Positions 7,418 to 15,687 of a stretch of 22,665 nt of DNA are shown one piece after another (position 1 is the first letter of the stretch; the number at the start of each line of letters is the position of its first letter). The stretch is from Rhodospirillales bacterium (GTDB lineage Bacteria > Pseudomonadota > Alphaproteobacteria > Rhodospirillales > JABHCV01). The position numbers and the translations under genes were made by a program. Below the pieces are notes generated by a model. The model had not been told where the DNA came from. It made no database searches and worked only from the letters and a program-made list of their open reading frames with translations. The stretch is taken from positions 1 through 22,665 of the forward strand of contig JADHSW010000017.1 in the NCBI GenBank assembly GCA_016776705.1. Direction: 5' to 3'.

Positions 7418-8383
7418 TTAATTAAATTGACGCTCAAGAGCGTCAGCCAATTCGAAAATATCCATCGTCACGCCATAGGTAGCGACGTTGAAAATCGGCG
7501 CTTCCGGATCTGTGTTGACGGCAATAATGGTATCCACATGCTTCATACCGAACTGGTGCTGGACAGCGCCGGAAATCCCCAGGGCAATGTACAGTTTGCA
7601 GTTGGATGCCACTTTGCCAGACTGACCAACCTGATGAGGTTTAGGCAGCCAGCCTGAATCGACAATTGGACGAGAGCAGCCAAATGTCGCGCCAAGCCGT
7701 TTAGCCAGTTCTTCAAAGCGCGGCAGATTTTCCTTGTCCTGAATGCCGCGACCAATGGACATGATGAAATCGGCCTTGGAAATATCGATGTCGGAAGGCG
7801 GTGCTTCCTGATATTCCACGTGGGTCATGGTTCCAGTGACCGCGGAAACATCAATGTCCTTGCTGGTAATCGCAGCACTTCCCTTTTCCTCTGGGATTAA
7901 AAATGTTGCGCCGCGCAACCCCAGCACAACAATCCCTTTTCCAGGGAAAACCATTTCAAGGTTCACCTTGTTGCCATAGGCGGAACGTGTCGCCACGATT
8001 TCAGAAGCCTCTACACCAAGTTCGAAAACGTCGCTCGCATACCCGGCCCCAAGTCGGGCCGCTACGGCAGATGAACACGCCATGCCATTTACTGTGTGAC
8101 CAAACAGGATCAATCCTGGTTTGGTTTCGGCGCCAATCTGGCAGGCCACTTCTTCATACACGGCAGCGTCAAAATCAGGGCCACTAACCTTGACAGTGAA
8201 AACTTCATCGACACCGGCCAGATTGGTATCTTCGCTTAAGGACTCTGGATTATCGGAAATGATGGCAACGTAAACGGGGCCGCCGTATGCTTCCTTGATC
8301 GACGCAGCCGCTCCAATCATTTCACCCGTGATATCTCTAAGGGCTCCTTGAATATGCTCTGCTATGATGAGGATACCTGACAT
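7418..8383 (-). CDS. etfA: Electron transfer flavoprotein alpha subunit
   Basis: This is a 321-residue ETF alpha. The N-terminal domain (MSGILIIAEH...) is followed by the FAD-binding C-terminal domain with the hallmark run SRPIVDSGWLPKPHQVGQSG, then YIALGISGAVQHQFGM and VNTDPEAPIFNVATYGVTMD. ETF alpha pairs with ETF beta to accept single electrons from flavoprotein dehydrogenases and pass them to the quinone pool. Its start is only two bases after the stop of the fusion gene, with GGGAGAA as ribosome-binding site, so the two are translated together. The only beta partner in the window is the C-terminal domain of that fusion, so this alpha subunit would be docked on a membrane protein rather than being part of a free heterodimer. 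Confidence 0.95.
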   Translation of the reverse strand: MSGILIIAEHIQGALRDITGEMIGAAASIKEAYGGPVYVAIISDNPESLSEDTNLAGVDEVFTVKVSGPDFDAAVYEEVACQIGAETKPGLILFGHTVNGMACSSAVAARLGAGYASDVFELGVEASEIVATRSAYGNKVNLEMVFPGKGIVVLGLRGATFLIPEEKGSAAITSKDIDVSAVTGTMTHVEYQEAPPSDIDISKADFIMSIGRGIQDKENLPRFEELAKRLGATFGCSRPIVDSGWLPKPHQVGQSGKVASNCKLYIALGISGAVQHQFGMKHVDTIIAVNTDPEAPIFNVATYGVTMDIFELADALERQFN

Positions 8384-8385
8384 TG

Positions 8386-11300
8386 TTATTCTCCCATCTT
8401 GTCGCGAATGACGTTGGCAATGAGTGCTGCCACTTCTTCCGGACTGCCATCAAACATTTCGGCTTTTGTTTGTTCCGGTACATACATTTTGCGAATGACG
8501 TAACCACCGGTTCCATCAAGAACCGATGATCCATCCACAACATCAAGCGGTTTCTTCTTCGCCTGTTTGATCATGCGCATGGTTGCGTAACGCGGAACGT
8601 TGATGCCGGTTTGAATTGCCAGAACTGCCGGGCTTGGAAGTTCGAACAGATGGCGTGTCCCGCTCTCAAGCTCGCGAACAAGAGACAGTTTCCCTGATCC
8701 GTCCCATTCCACACCTATAATGACGGCAGAGTGAGGCAAGCCGAGGATACGCGCAAGCGCCGTGCCGGTTGTTCCGTGTGCATGGTCGCTTGACTGCACC
8801 CCGGTAAAGATCAAATCAGGCTGTTCGACCTGGGCAATGCCGGCAATGGCCCGGGCGATGATCACGGGATCAGCACAAGCCAAATTGTCATCCCAGACCC
8901 TCACGGCGCGGTCCGCACCCTTTGCCAATACCTTGCGAAGAGAAACTTCAGCATCTTCCGGCCCGATGGCAATGACGACGACTTCGCCACTACCAATTTT
9001 TTCGATGGTCAGCAAAGCCTCTTCAAGGGCTGCGTCATCCCATTCATTGAGAGTGTATTCAAGGTATTCAGGCAGGATATCCCGGCCATCGCTGGTAAAA
9101 GCGTGCTCGTCGCCAAGGATTGCAGCGTGCTTGACCGTAACCAGAATACGAGGACCATCTTTTGGCGGTGCCTGATAGCCGGAAAATACTGCTGGCTGAA
9201 CCGGTGTCATGTTATCCCAACTCATGCTCTTCAATTCGGTAACACCCGTGGGCGAAGAACTTTCAGGCGAAGCAGCTTCCACGACAGGAGTAATATCCGA
9301 AGCCGGTTCAGAAGGTGCCGCCACATCCTGTTCAACAACGCTTTCAACCGCAGGAACTGTTTCCAATTGCGGAACTGCCTGGGCGACAGGAAAAGCAGCG
9401 AGCCTCGCTTCAAGCACCTTGTCAATTCGCTGGGCGACAACGTCCGCAATGCGGATAGCGACCGCATCAGTAATGCGTTCGGCCAGAGACGGCATGTCTT
9501 TCAGTGAAATTGAATTTAACTCAACGGCTTCGGCGACAAGCTCGGCCAAATCCTGGACAATAAAATCATCCTCGTGTCCGCCTGTCTTTCTGGCATCTTC
9601 AAACATTGTCAGATCCTTCGGGCAACATGTAACAAAAACATCAATCGGGCCAAGTGCTGCAGCTTCATGGACTCGATTTTCTGATGGCTTTTCGGTTCCC
9701 TGTTGATCAGGAATCCAGATGCGTCCGCCACCGGCGCCACAACAGAACGAGTTATCGCGATTGCGTGGCATTTCGATAATTTCACAACCAATCGAACGAA
9801 GAACTTCTCGCGGCGCTTCATAGCCGCCGTTCAAACGGCCCAGATGGCAGGGGTCATGAAAGGTTACGCGACGATTTAACGGCTTCGTGACTTTCAGACG
9901 GCCAGTGCGCAGAAGATCGGCCAGTACGGAACTGTAATGTTCTATCGGCGCAACATCGCCAAATTCCGGGTATTCATTTTTAAGGGTGTTGTAGCTGTGC
10001 GGGTCCGTCGTGATGATCCGGGTAAACGGCTGGGTTTTCGTAAAACTTTCAAGGTTCTGCTCGACAAGACTTTCAAACAACCCCTCTTCTCCGGTCCTGC
10101 GCACATCATTGCCCGCAGTTCGTTCAGCTTCATGCAACAAGGCGAAATCCGTACCCGCGGCTTTCATCAATCCAGCAAAAGACTGGCTTACTTTTTGATT
10201 GCGGGGATCAAAGGAAGCATAATCTCCAACAAACCATAAATTGTCAGCCGCCTCTTCGCGAATGTCTTTTACCTTGAACTCCAACTCGCGGGTCCAGGCA
10301 GAGCGTTTTCGGGAATTTTCACCAAAGCTGTTACCAGTATCGCCAATCGTGCCCAGGGTTGTCTGAAGCAACGGGTCCATATTGCCCTGATCGACTAGCT
10401 GGCGGCGCATTCGCACAATGATTGATGGATGCTCGATACCAACGGGGCAAATTTCCTGACAGGCGCCGCAAGTACGACAGGCCCACAATGTATCGGCGTC
10501 AATAACATCACCAATCAGGGATTGATCATTGCTCCCCACTCCCTGTCGTTTGTCATTATGTAATCGAAGATCAAGGATCAGATCGCGCGGACTGAGTGGG
10601 TATCCGGCAGTGCGTGCGGGACACGCATCATGGCAGCGTCCGCACTTTGTGCAGGAATCAAAGTGCAGCATGTCTTTCCAGGTGAAGTCAGACACAGTTG
10701 AGACCCCGGCACTCTCAGCGTCTTCTGCTTCCTTTGGCAAACGCCTGAGAGGCATCGGGTCACGAGCAGTCAGGGAACACAACACAGACAAAATATGCTT
10801 TCCCTTGTACAGGGGGATAGCCGCCGTAAAGGCTAATCCCATCAGTCCATGCAACCACCAGCCGGAAGAGCGGATACTGTTTGCCTTTTCCATGCTCATA
10901 CCCAACTGGGCGAAAATTCCCGCCAGGGCATTGCCGACAGGAGACCATGCCGCCCAAGGCGGTTGATCGACCAATATACGTGCTGCTTCAAGTGTGAAAC
11001 CGGTTAGTTCGATAACCAGCAAAAATGAAATAAAACACCAGTCTTCAATTTTCCAGGCAGACGCGGCCGGGCGCATATCGGTTTCGCCACGATAGCTGCG
11101 CATGTAATCAAGTTTGGAAAGCCCCAGAAAGCCGCGCCGCCACATCATATATATGATGCCAAGAACGGCTGCCAAATGCCCCAGATCGAGAGACAGGCTG
11201 AACCCCAGATAGAACCAGCCCTTCCAGAAGGTAACGCCAAAGAGCGGTTTGAGAATATCGGTTTCCAGAAAAATCAGGGCCGTGCCGATAAAACCTAATA

Positions 11301-11562
11301 AAAATCCTAAAAAAATTCCCGCGTGTGCCAAGCCGGCCATTGTATCGCGGCGGCGCAAAGTGCGGTGGGAAAGCACATCCCCAACCATCCGTTTGATGCC
11401 GCTATAAATATTAAGGGATTGGGGTAACGGGGAACCGTGACGGTATTTGGATATATGACGCCAGACGCCCCATGCGAATACGGCCATGGCGGCAATACCA
11501 AAGCCGTAAAACAAAAGGAGCTGAGGCGTGCCAAGCCCCCAAAAAACTTCACGAGTCTCCAC
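8386..11562 (-). CDS. Membrane Fe-S oxidoreductase (NarI-like + 2x[4Fe-4S] + CCG) fused to ETF beta
   Basis: This is a 1058-residue multidomain protein starting at GTG 11562, with AGGGA six bases upstream. Residues 1-262 hold about five membrane segments resembling NarI / DsrM-type b-heme subunits; His66, His80, His238 and His256 are heme-ligand candidates. Residues 300-375 carry two 4Fe-4S motifs, CTKCGRCHDACP (Cys304-314) and CRTCGACQEICP (Cys362-372). Residues about 510-660 form a CCG domain of the HdrD/DgcB kind (DPCHLGRL, SFCCGAGGG at 607-608, VTCCPKD). A Pro/Ala/Glu/Ser-rich linker (about 720-800) leads to a complete ETF beta (about 803-1058; FTGVQSSDHAHGTTG, ELESGTR, VPRYATMRMIKQAKKKP). 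The frame is continuous through the linker with no stop or frameshift. The likely role is ETF-to-quinone electron transfer, as for DgcB with its separate EtfAB. The beta domain being part of the same chain is unusual. Confidence 0.92.
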   Translation of the reverse strand: METREVFWGLGTPQLLLFYGFGIAAMAVFAWGVWRHISKYRHGSPLPQSLNIYSGIKRMVGDVLSHRTLRRRDTMAGLAHAGIFLGFLLGFIGTALIFLETDILKPLFGVTFWKGWFYLGFSLSLDLGHLAAVLGIIYMMWRRGFLGLSKLDYMRSYRGETDMRPAASAWKIEDWCFISFLLVIELTGFTLEAARILVDQPPWAAWSPVGNALAGIFAQLGMSMEKANSIRSSGWWLHGLMGLAFTAAIPLYKGKHILSVLCSLTARDPMPLRRLPKEAEDAESAGVSTVSDFTWKDMLHFDSCTKCGRCHDACPARTAGYPLSPRDLILDLRLHNDKRQGVGSNDQSLIGDVIDADTLWACRTCGACQEICPVGIEHPSIIVRMRRQLVDQGNMDPLLQTTLGTIGDTGNSFGENSRKRSAWTRELEFKVKDIREEAADNLWFVGDYASFDPRNQKVSQSFAGLMKAAGTDFALLHEAERTAGNDVRRTGEEGLFESLVEQNLESFTKTQPFTRIITTDPHSYNTLKNEYPEFGDVAPIEHYSSVLADLLRTGRLKVTKPLNRRVTFHDPCHLGRLNGGYEAPREVLRSIGCEIIEMPRNRDNSFCCGAGGGRIWIPDQQGTEKPSENRVHEAAALGPIDVFVTCCPKDLTMFEDARKTGGHEDDFIVQDLAELVAEAVELNSISLKDMPSLAERITDAVAIRIADVVAQRIDKVLEARLAAFPVAQAVPQLETVPAVESVVEQDVAAPSEPASDITPVVEAASPESSSPTGVTELKSMSWDNMTPVQPAVFSGYQAPPKDGPRILVTVKHAAILGDEHAFTSDGRDILPEYLEYTLNEWDDAALEEALLTIEKIGSGEVVVIAIGPEDAEVSLRKVLAKGADRAVRVWDDNLACADPVIIARAIAGIAQVEQPDLIFTGVQSSDHAHGTTGTALARILGLPHSAVIIGVEWDGSGKLSLVRELESGTRHLFELPSPAVLAIQTGINVPRYATMRMIKQAKKKPLDVVDGSSVLDGTGGYVIRKMYVPEQTKAEMFDGSPEEVAALIANVIRDKMGE

Positions 11563-11600
11563 GAAACATCCCTGAAAACATATAAATAAATGGAAGAAAT

Positions 11601-11635
11601 GGGGCGGTGATTCTGATCTTTTGAATCACCGCCCC
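11601..11635 (-). terminator. Strong hairpin between the tmd-like gene and the fusion gene
   Basis: GGGGCGGTGATTC and GAATCACCGCCCC form a perfect 13-bp stem around a 9-base loop, 24 bases after the dehydrogenase stop. On the minus strand it is followed by ATTTCTTCC and T-rich sequence. It may be a leaky terminator or an mRNA-stabilising structure that keeps dehydrogenase message above that of the downstream membrane protein. Confidence 0.7.
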
Positions 11636-11659
11636 AGTCGTCAAATCAAAGCTGATGAA

Positions 11660-13849
11660 TTAGCCTTGAGTTTCCCGGTCAGTAAGTTTCGGATATGTTT
11701 CATGGCCCCAAACCTGACGTTCACGAATCCATGGCTGCGCAAACTGCGGGTTCTTGGATTCAAATTCACGGGCAATACGATGGCCATCGAAGATAGCATC
11801 AGCCAACAAACGCGGAGCAAAGCAATCACCGGCCTGATAGATGCCCCCGATGTCATTGTCCGCCCATTCGTCCTTGCGAGCACGCAATTCGCGATACAAA
11901 GAGTTGTTGGCAATTCGACCCGTGGCGACAACCAGTGAATCAAATTTGATGATATCGACATGGGTGCCAGCATCGCGAGGCAGTTGGCCAGTTACCGGTT
12001 CGGCGTAGCGTTTGTAGCCGTCACGATACAGATTGAAGATGGTCAATTCCCCTTCAGAGACACTTTCAGCCCAGGAAGAAGTAATGCCCTTGATACCCTT
12101 CTCATGCATCATACGATGCAGGTTGGGGGCCTCCAGGGTAAAGTGGGTGTAAGGAGCAACGCCGCCCAGTCCGGTAACAATTGTAACGTTTTTACCCTGG
12201 TCACGCAGATATTCTGCAATGGAAATGCCGGTAAAGTAGCCGTCCATTTCAAGAACGACCACATTGTCACCGATATCCTTGCCTTGCATCATTACCTGTT
12301 CAGGCGTTGCGATATACGGCAGGGATGCATCAACACCCGGAATTGGATCATGGGTGATGCTGTTGGTGCCATCGGTAGCCCAATGTGAGCCCGTCGCAAT
12401 AACGACTTTTTCAGCACCATAATTCAGAACATCATCGGCTGTCATCTTGCCGACGCCGGTATGAACTTCTACGTTTTTCAAACCATCAAGCTGAATCTGG
12501 CGATAGGTTTGCAGACGCGCCCATTCTGAAAGACCGGGGTATTTGACAATTTTACGAACCCGACCGCCGGTTTCCGTATCTGCTTCACGGATATGAACGT
12601 CATAACCACGTTCTCCAAGCACGCGGGCACATTCCATGCCCGCTGGACCTGCGCCAACAACAAGGACAGAATCTTCGCTTGCGGTTTTGGTGAAAATTTC
12701 AGGATGCCAGCCACGACGATATTCTTCGTTGGCAGTGGCGTTCTGGGTGCAGATCATTGGAGGACCACCGATTTCCCAACGGGAAATACAAACGTTGCAG
12801 CCGATGCATTCACGAATGTCGCCGACACGGCCTTCATCAATCTTGTTGGGCAGGAACGGATCTGCGATGGACGGGCGAGCCGCACCGATGAGGTCCAGAC
12901 GGCCCTCACGGATACGAGCAGCCATATCATCCGGGCTGGTTTCACGACTAACGCCGACGACAGGAACCTTAGCGATTCTGGTTGCTTCATCGGTCCAGGG
13001 GCGCTGGTGACCCGCTTTGTAAAAGCGCGACGGGCCGGCATCTTCACCCCATTCGGCTATATCACCGATGTTGATATCCCACAGATCCAGCAAGCCCTGC
13101 TTATCGACCATTTCAACAAACTTCAGACCGTCGTCCCCGGCTTCAATGCCATCTGGTCCATACAGGGTGTCGATTGCAAAACGCGTCGCCAGAGCGGCTT
13201 CACCGCCAATGGCATTTTTAACGCCTTCAAGACATTCCAGCCAAAAACGGGCGCGATTTTCAAGGGATCCGCCATAGTTATCTGTACGTTTGTTGTAGTA
13301 TTTTGACAGGAACTGAAGGGGCAGATAGCTGTGAGCGCCATACACATAAACAATGTCAAAGCCAGCTTGCACGGCACGCTTGGCGGCCTCTACGTACAAA
13401 TTGATAAGATATTTGATATCGTCTTCATCCGCTTCATGGGAAAATGTCAGGTATTCAAATTCTGATGCACTGCTTCCCGGTCCAATAGGAACCGCACGGG
13501 ATTCCATATTTGGCGCGTGCGCACCGCCATACCACATCTCAACACCGCCAAGGGCGCCATGTTTGTGAAGCGAGTCGTTCAGGTGGCGCAGGTTTTTCAC
13601 ATCACCTTCGTCCCACAAACGAGCCGAAACGCGATGGGTATCATCTGATTCAGGATGAATGGAGCAATACTCTGTACAGCAAGCTCCCCATCCCCCTTCT
13701 GCCTTCATGGCACGGTTAGCTGCCTGGGTCCCGGGCTTTTCGGAACCGGCGCCAATACAATGGGGAACCTGATAAAAACGGTTTTTAATTGTCTTTGGGC
13801 CAATCTGAAGCGGCTCAAAAAGAATATCATGTTTAGGATCGCGTGGCAT
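11660..13849 (-). CDS. tmd: Trimethylamine dehydrogenase-like FMN/4Fe-4S flavoprotein
   Basis: This is a 729-residue protein, the same length as Methylophilus trimethylamine dehydrogenase (TMADH) and very similar along its whole length. The ATG at 13849 has GGGAGGAG upstream and gives MPRDPKHD, matching the TMADH N-terminus. Residues 1-340 are the Old Yellow Enzyme-type barrel, with the covalent-FMN cysteine Cys31 (YQVPHCIGAG). The cluster CIGCNVC...MIC supplies Cys348, 351, 354 and 367. An ADP-binding Rossmann region begins at VLVVGAGPAG (395-404). The aromatic substrate bowl of TMADH (Tyr60, Trp264, Trp355) is intact as Tyr61, Trp267 and Trp358, with Asp270 also kept; dimethylamine dehydrogenase has Gln at the first position, so trimethylamine or another tertiary or quaternary amine is favoured. 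Known chemistry is oxidative N-demethylation with electrons going to ETF. Two TMADH residues of the ETF contact site are changed (Glu347, Arg445). Confidence 0.92.
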   Translation of the reverse strand: MPRDPKHDILFEPLQIGPKTIKNRFYQVPHCIGAGSEKPGTQAANRAMKAEGGWGACCTEYCSIHPESDDTHRVSARLWDEGDVKNLRHLNDSLHKHGALGGVEMWYGGAHAPNMESRAVPIGPGSSASEFEYLTFSHEADEDDIKYLINLYVEAAKRAVQAGFDIVYVYGAHSYLPLQFLSKYYNKRTDNYGGSLENRARFWLECLEGVKNAIGGEAALATRFAIDTLYGPDGIEAGDDGLKFVEMVDKQGLLDLWDINIGDIAEWGEDAGPSRFYKAGHQRPWTDEATRIAKVPVVGVSRETSPDDMAARIREGRLDLIGAARPSIADPFLPNKIDEGRVGDIRECIGCNVCISRWEIGGPPMICTQNATANEEYRRGWHPEIFTKTASEDSVLVVGAGPAGMECARVLGERGYDVHIREADTETGGRVRKIVKYPGLSEWARLQTYRQIQLDGLKNVEVHTGVGKMTADDVLNYGAEKVVIATGSHWATDGTNSITHDPIPGVDASLPYIATPEQVMMQGKDIGDNVVVLEMDGYFTGISIAEYLRDQGKNVTIVTGLGGVAPYTHFTLEAPNLHRMMHEKGIKGITSSWAESVSEGELTIFNLYRDGYKRYAEPVTGQLPRDAGTHVDIIKFDSLVVATGRIANNSLYRELRARKDEWADNDIGGIYQAGDCFAPRLLADAIFDGHRIAREFESKNPQFAQPWIRERQVWGHETYPKLTDRETQG

Positions 13850-14228
13850 AATGGACTGACTCCTCCCTGGTTGTAATTGGTACCCTTCTAAAAAAAACCA
13901 TTGCTGGCCTTTAATTTGGACCTTCGGTGATTGAATTCCATAAGATATTAACAACGACACCGCGCCAATTCAAACCATTTTATTGAGATACTGACCAGTT
14001 TAAATCCAATTTAAGGTATATTAGTGTTATGTGGTCTATTTAGGGCTTTTGTGCCTGCCTAAATAACGCAAGCCAACACGGTATGTAAAAACTTCCAATG
14101 TATTGAAATCATAGAATACTTTTCAATTTTGTTTTGTACCTTGCAAACGCCCCACTGGTACAGGAGACTGTGATCATTAAATTTTCTGATAAGGCAAGCA
14201 AGTTGCACAAAAAATCGACTTTTCCGAA
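13850..14228. promoter_or_regulatory. Upstream region of the tmd-like operon and the TPR gene
   Basis: This 379-bp AT-rich gap separates divergent genes. It holds the dehydrogenase ribosome-binding site. AATTGGTACC lies at 13875-13884. The 19-bp element shared with the 22.4-kb region is at 13965-13983. An 8-bp stem TATTTAGG/CCTAAATA spans 14037-14065, and an inverted pair TGTACC/GGTACA spans 14135-14162. No clear consensus promoter was identified, and no open frame here looks coding. Confidence 0.55.
13965..13983 (+). repeat. 19-bp element, copy 1
   Basis: CCAATTCAAACCATTTTAT differs at one base from positions 22383-22401. Both copies are in non-coding DNA upstream of minus-strand genes, here about 116 bases before the dehydrogenase ATG. 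It is probably a regulatory site or promoter element. Confidence 0.6.
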
Positions 14229-14978
14229 ATGCCGACCTTGATGGTTGATCAGGCTAGTAAAATTGTAAAATCGGGCGAATTATCATGGGAATTAAACGCC
14301 TTTGAGGCCCAAAAAGCCTATCTATCCGGAAACACTCTCGAAGCATCCCGTCTTTGGCAAAAATCAATTGAATTAGTCCAGATATTACCCACCGAAGACC
14401 CAAGGTATTTTACCTCTTTGAATAATGCCGGACTGGTGTATGCCCTGAATGAAAACCCTGATAAGGCTGAGGACGCATTCAAACGCACCCTTGAGGGATG
14501 GCAAAAGGCCAGAGCCTGGACATCATCCATGGAAGTCAGCGGAACAGCCAGGAGTTCTATTTTTCACCATCGCCTGGAAGTCCGCCATCAGGACCATTTC
14601 ACGGAACATAATCGCAAACGCTACTGCAACTGGATCGATGGTGCGGAAGCAATTACGGCGTTTAATCTGTCTATGGTGCAAGTAAGCAACAATCGAAAAG
14701 CAGAAGGAATGGAAAACCTTGCCAGGGCATTGAACCTTCGGCAACAGGCGTTTGGTGCAACCAATCCAGAACTTGCGGTGATCCTAAGAAAATTGGCGGA
14801 ACTTGTTGATGATGAAGCAGTCTCTGTCGGCTACCTTGAACGTGCCCAAAATGCGGAGCGCAACCCGACCCGAAATGCGCTCGAACGTTGGGGGGATGAA
14901 TGCCCTCAAGTTATGAATGATATGAGACGTTTGCTGGGGGCAGTATGCCTTACAGCTATGTTAGTGCACCGGAATTAA
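14229..14978 (+). CDS. TPR-like hypothetical protein
   Basis: This is a 249-residue soluble protein with helical repeat character. AFEAQKAYLSGNTLEASRLW, NNAGLVYALNENPDKAEDAF and AFNLSMVQVSNNRKAEGMEN resemble tetratricopeptide helices, the last followed by ALNLRQQAFGATNPELAVIL, typical of kinesin-light-chain-like TPR units. A His/Arg-rich insert (residues about 110-135) lies between repeats. The ATG at 14229 is the first in this frame (an in-frame stop lies at 14190), but it has no good ribosome-binding site. ATG 14241 is the alternative. The stop overlaps that of livF on the other strand. It is the only gene in this stretch not obviously tied to metabolism; no enzymatic motif was found, so a protein-interaction role is a guess. 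Confidence 0.6.
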   Translation: MPTLMVDQASKIVKSGELSWELNAFEAQKAYLSGNTLEASRLWQKSIELVQILPTEDPRYFTSLNNAGLVYALNENPDKAEDAFKRTLEGWQKARAWTSSMEVSGTARSSIFHHRLEVRHQDHFTEHNRKRYCNWIDGAEAITAFNLSMVQVSNNRKAEGMENLARALNLRQQAFGATNPELAVILRKLAELVDDEAVSVGYLERAQNAERNPTRNALERWGDECPQVMNDMRRLLGAVCLTAMLVHRN

Positions 14979-15682
14979 ATACCAAGATAAGCTTTGCGAA
15001 CGTGATCATTGTCCATCAGGCCGCTCGCCTCGCCTTCCAGCGCCACATTTCCTGTTTCCAGAACATAGCCTTTGCGCGCTAACTCCAAGGCAAGCTCAGC
15101 GTTCTGCTCAACCAGGATAATGGATACACCCTGCTTGTTAATCTCAACCATAATGCGGGCAATGTCCTTAACAATGTTGGGGGCAAGGCCAAGGGATGGT
15201 TCATCAAGCAAAAGAACGCGGGGGTTTGACATCAAAGCGCGACCAATGGAGAGCATTTGCTGCTCGCCACCACTCATGGTTCTGGCGGATTGATTGTAAC
15301 GTTCCTTCAATCTTGGAAAACGATCAAACGTGCGATCAAGATCCCTTTTAACGCCTTCCTTGTCATCGCGGGTAAAGGCGCCAAGGAGAAGGTTTTCAGT
15401 TACCGTCAAATCCTTGAATACACGGCGACCTTCGGGCACATGAGCAATGCCCATTCTTAATATTTTATCAGCAGACAAATGATCGATGCGGTCTCCGGCG
15501 AAAATAATCTCACCGGCGCTTGGGTGATCGAGACCTGAAATGGCTCTTAACGTAGTGCTTTTTCCAGCTCCGTTAGAACCAATTAAAGTGACAAAATCAT
15601 TTTCCCCGACTTCAAGAGATACCCCCTTGAGCGCCGCGACCTGACCATAATGAACGTGAATGTTTCTGACTTCTAAAAGCAT
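14975..15682 (-). CDS. livF: Branched-chain amino acid-type ABC transporter ATPase (LivF)
   Basis: This is a 235-residue ATP-binding subunit of a HAAT-family importer. It shows Walker A GSNGAGKST (about 35-43), the signature MSGGEQQML (about 137-145) and Walker B VLLLDEPSLGLAPN with the LivF-typical SLGLAP ending. It starts five bases after livG and closes the transporter operon. Its TAA overlaps the stop of the convergent TPR gene. It works as a heterodimer with the LivG-type ATPase at the cytoplasmic face of the permease pair. The substrate of this transporter is not leucine by default: the locus suggests an amine or a related methylated compound. Confidence 0.95.
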   Translation of the reverse strand: MLLEVRNIHVHYGQVAALKGVSLEVGENDFVTLIGSNGAGKSTTLRAISGLDHPSAGEIIFAGDRIDHLSADKILRMGIAHVPEGRRVFKDLTVTENLLLGAFTRDDKEGVKRDLDRTFDRFPRLKERYNQSARTMSGGEQQMLSIGRALMSNPRVLLLDEPSLGLAPNIVKDIARIMVEINKQGVSIILVEQNAELALELARKGYVLETGNVALEGEASGLMDNDHVRKAYLGI

Positions 15683-15687
15683 CTTTT

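Noticed and set aside
12593..13306. Plus-strand open frame of 237 codons opposite the dehydrogenase
   Set aside because: The minus-strand product matches trimethylamine dehydrogenase over its full length, so this is a shadow frame.
11660..13849. Dimethylamine dehydrogenase or 2,4-dienoyl-CoA reductase
   Set aside because: The covalent-FMN Cys and TMADH-specific runs exclude a dienoyl-CoA reductase; Tyr61 rather than Gln makes dimethylamine dehydrogenase less likely, though the substrate is unproven.
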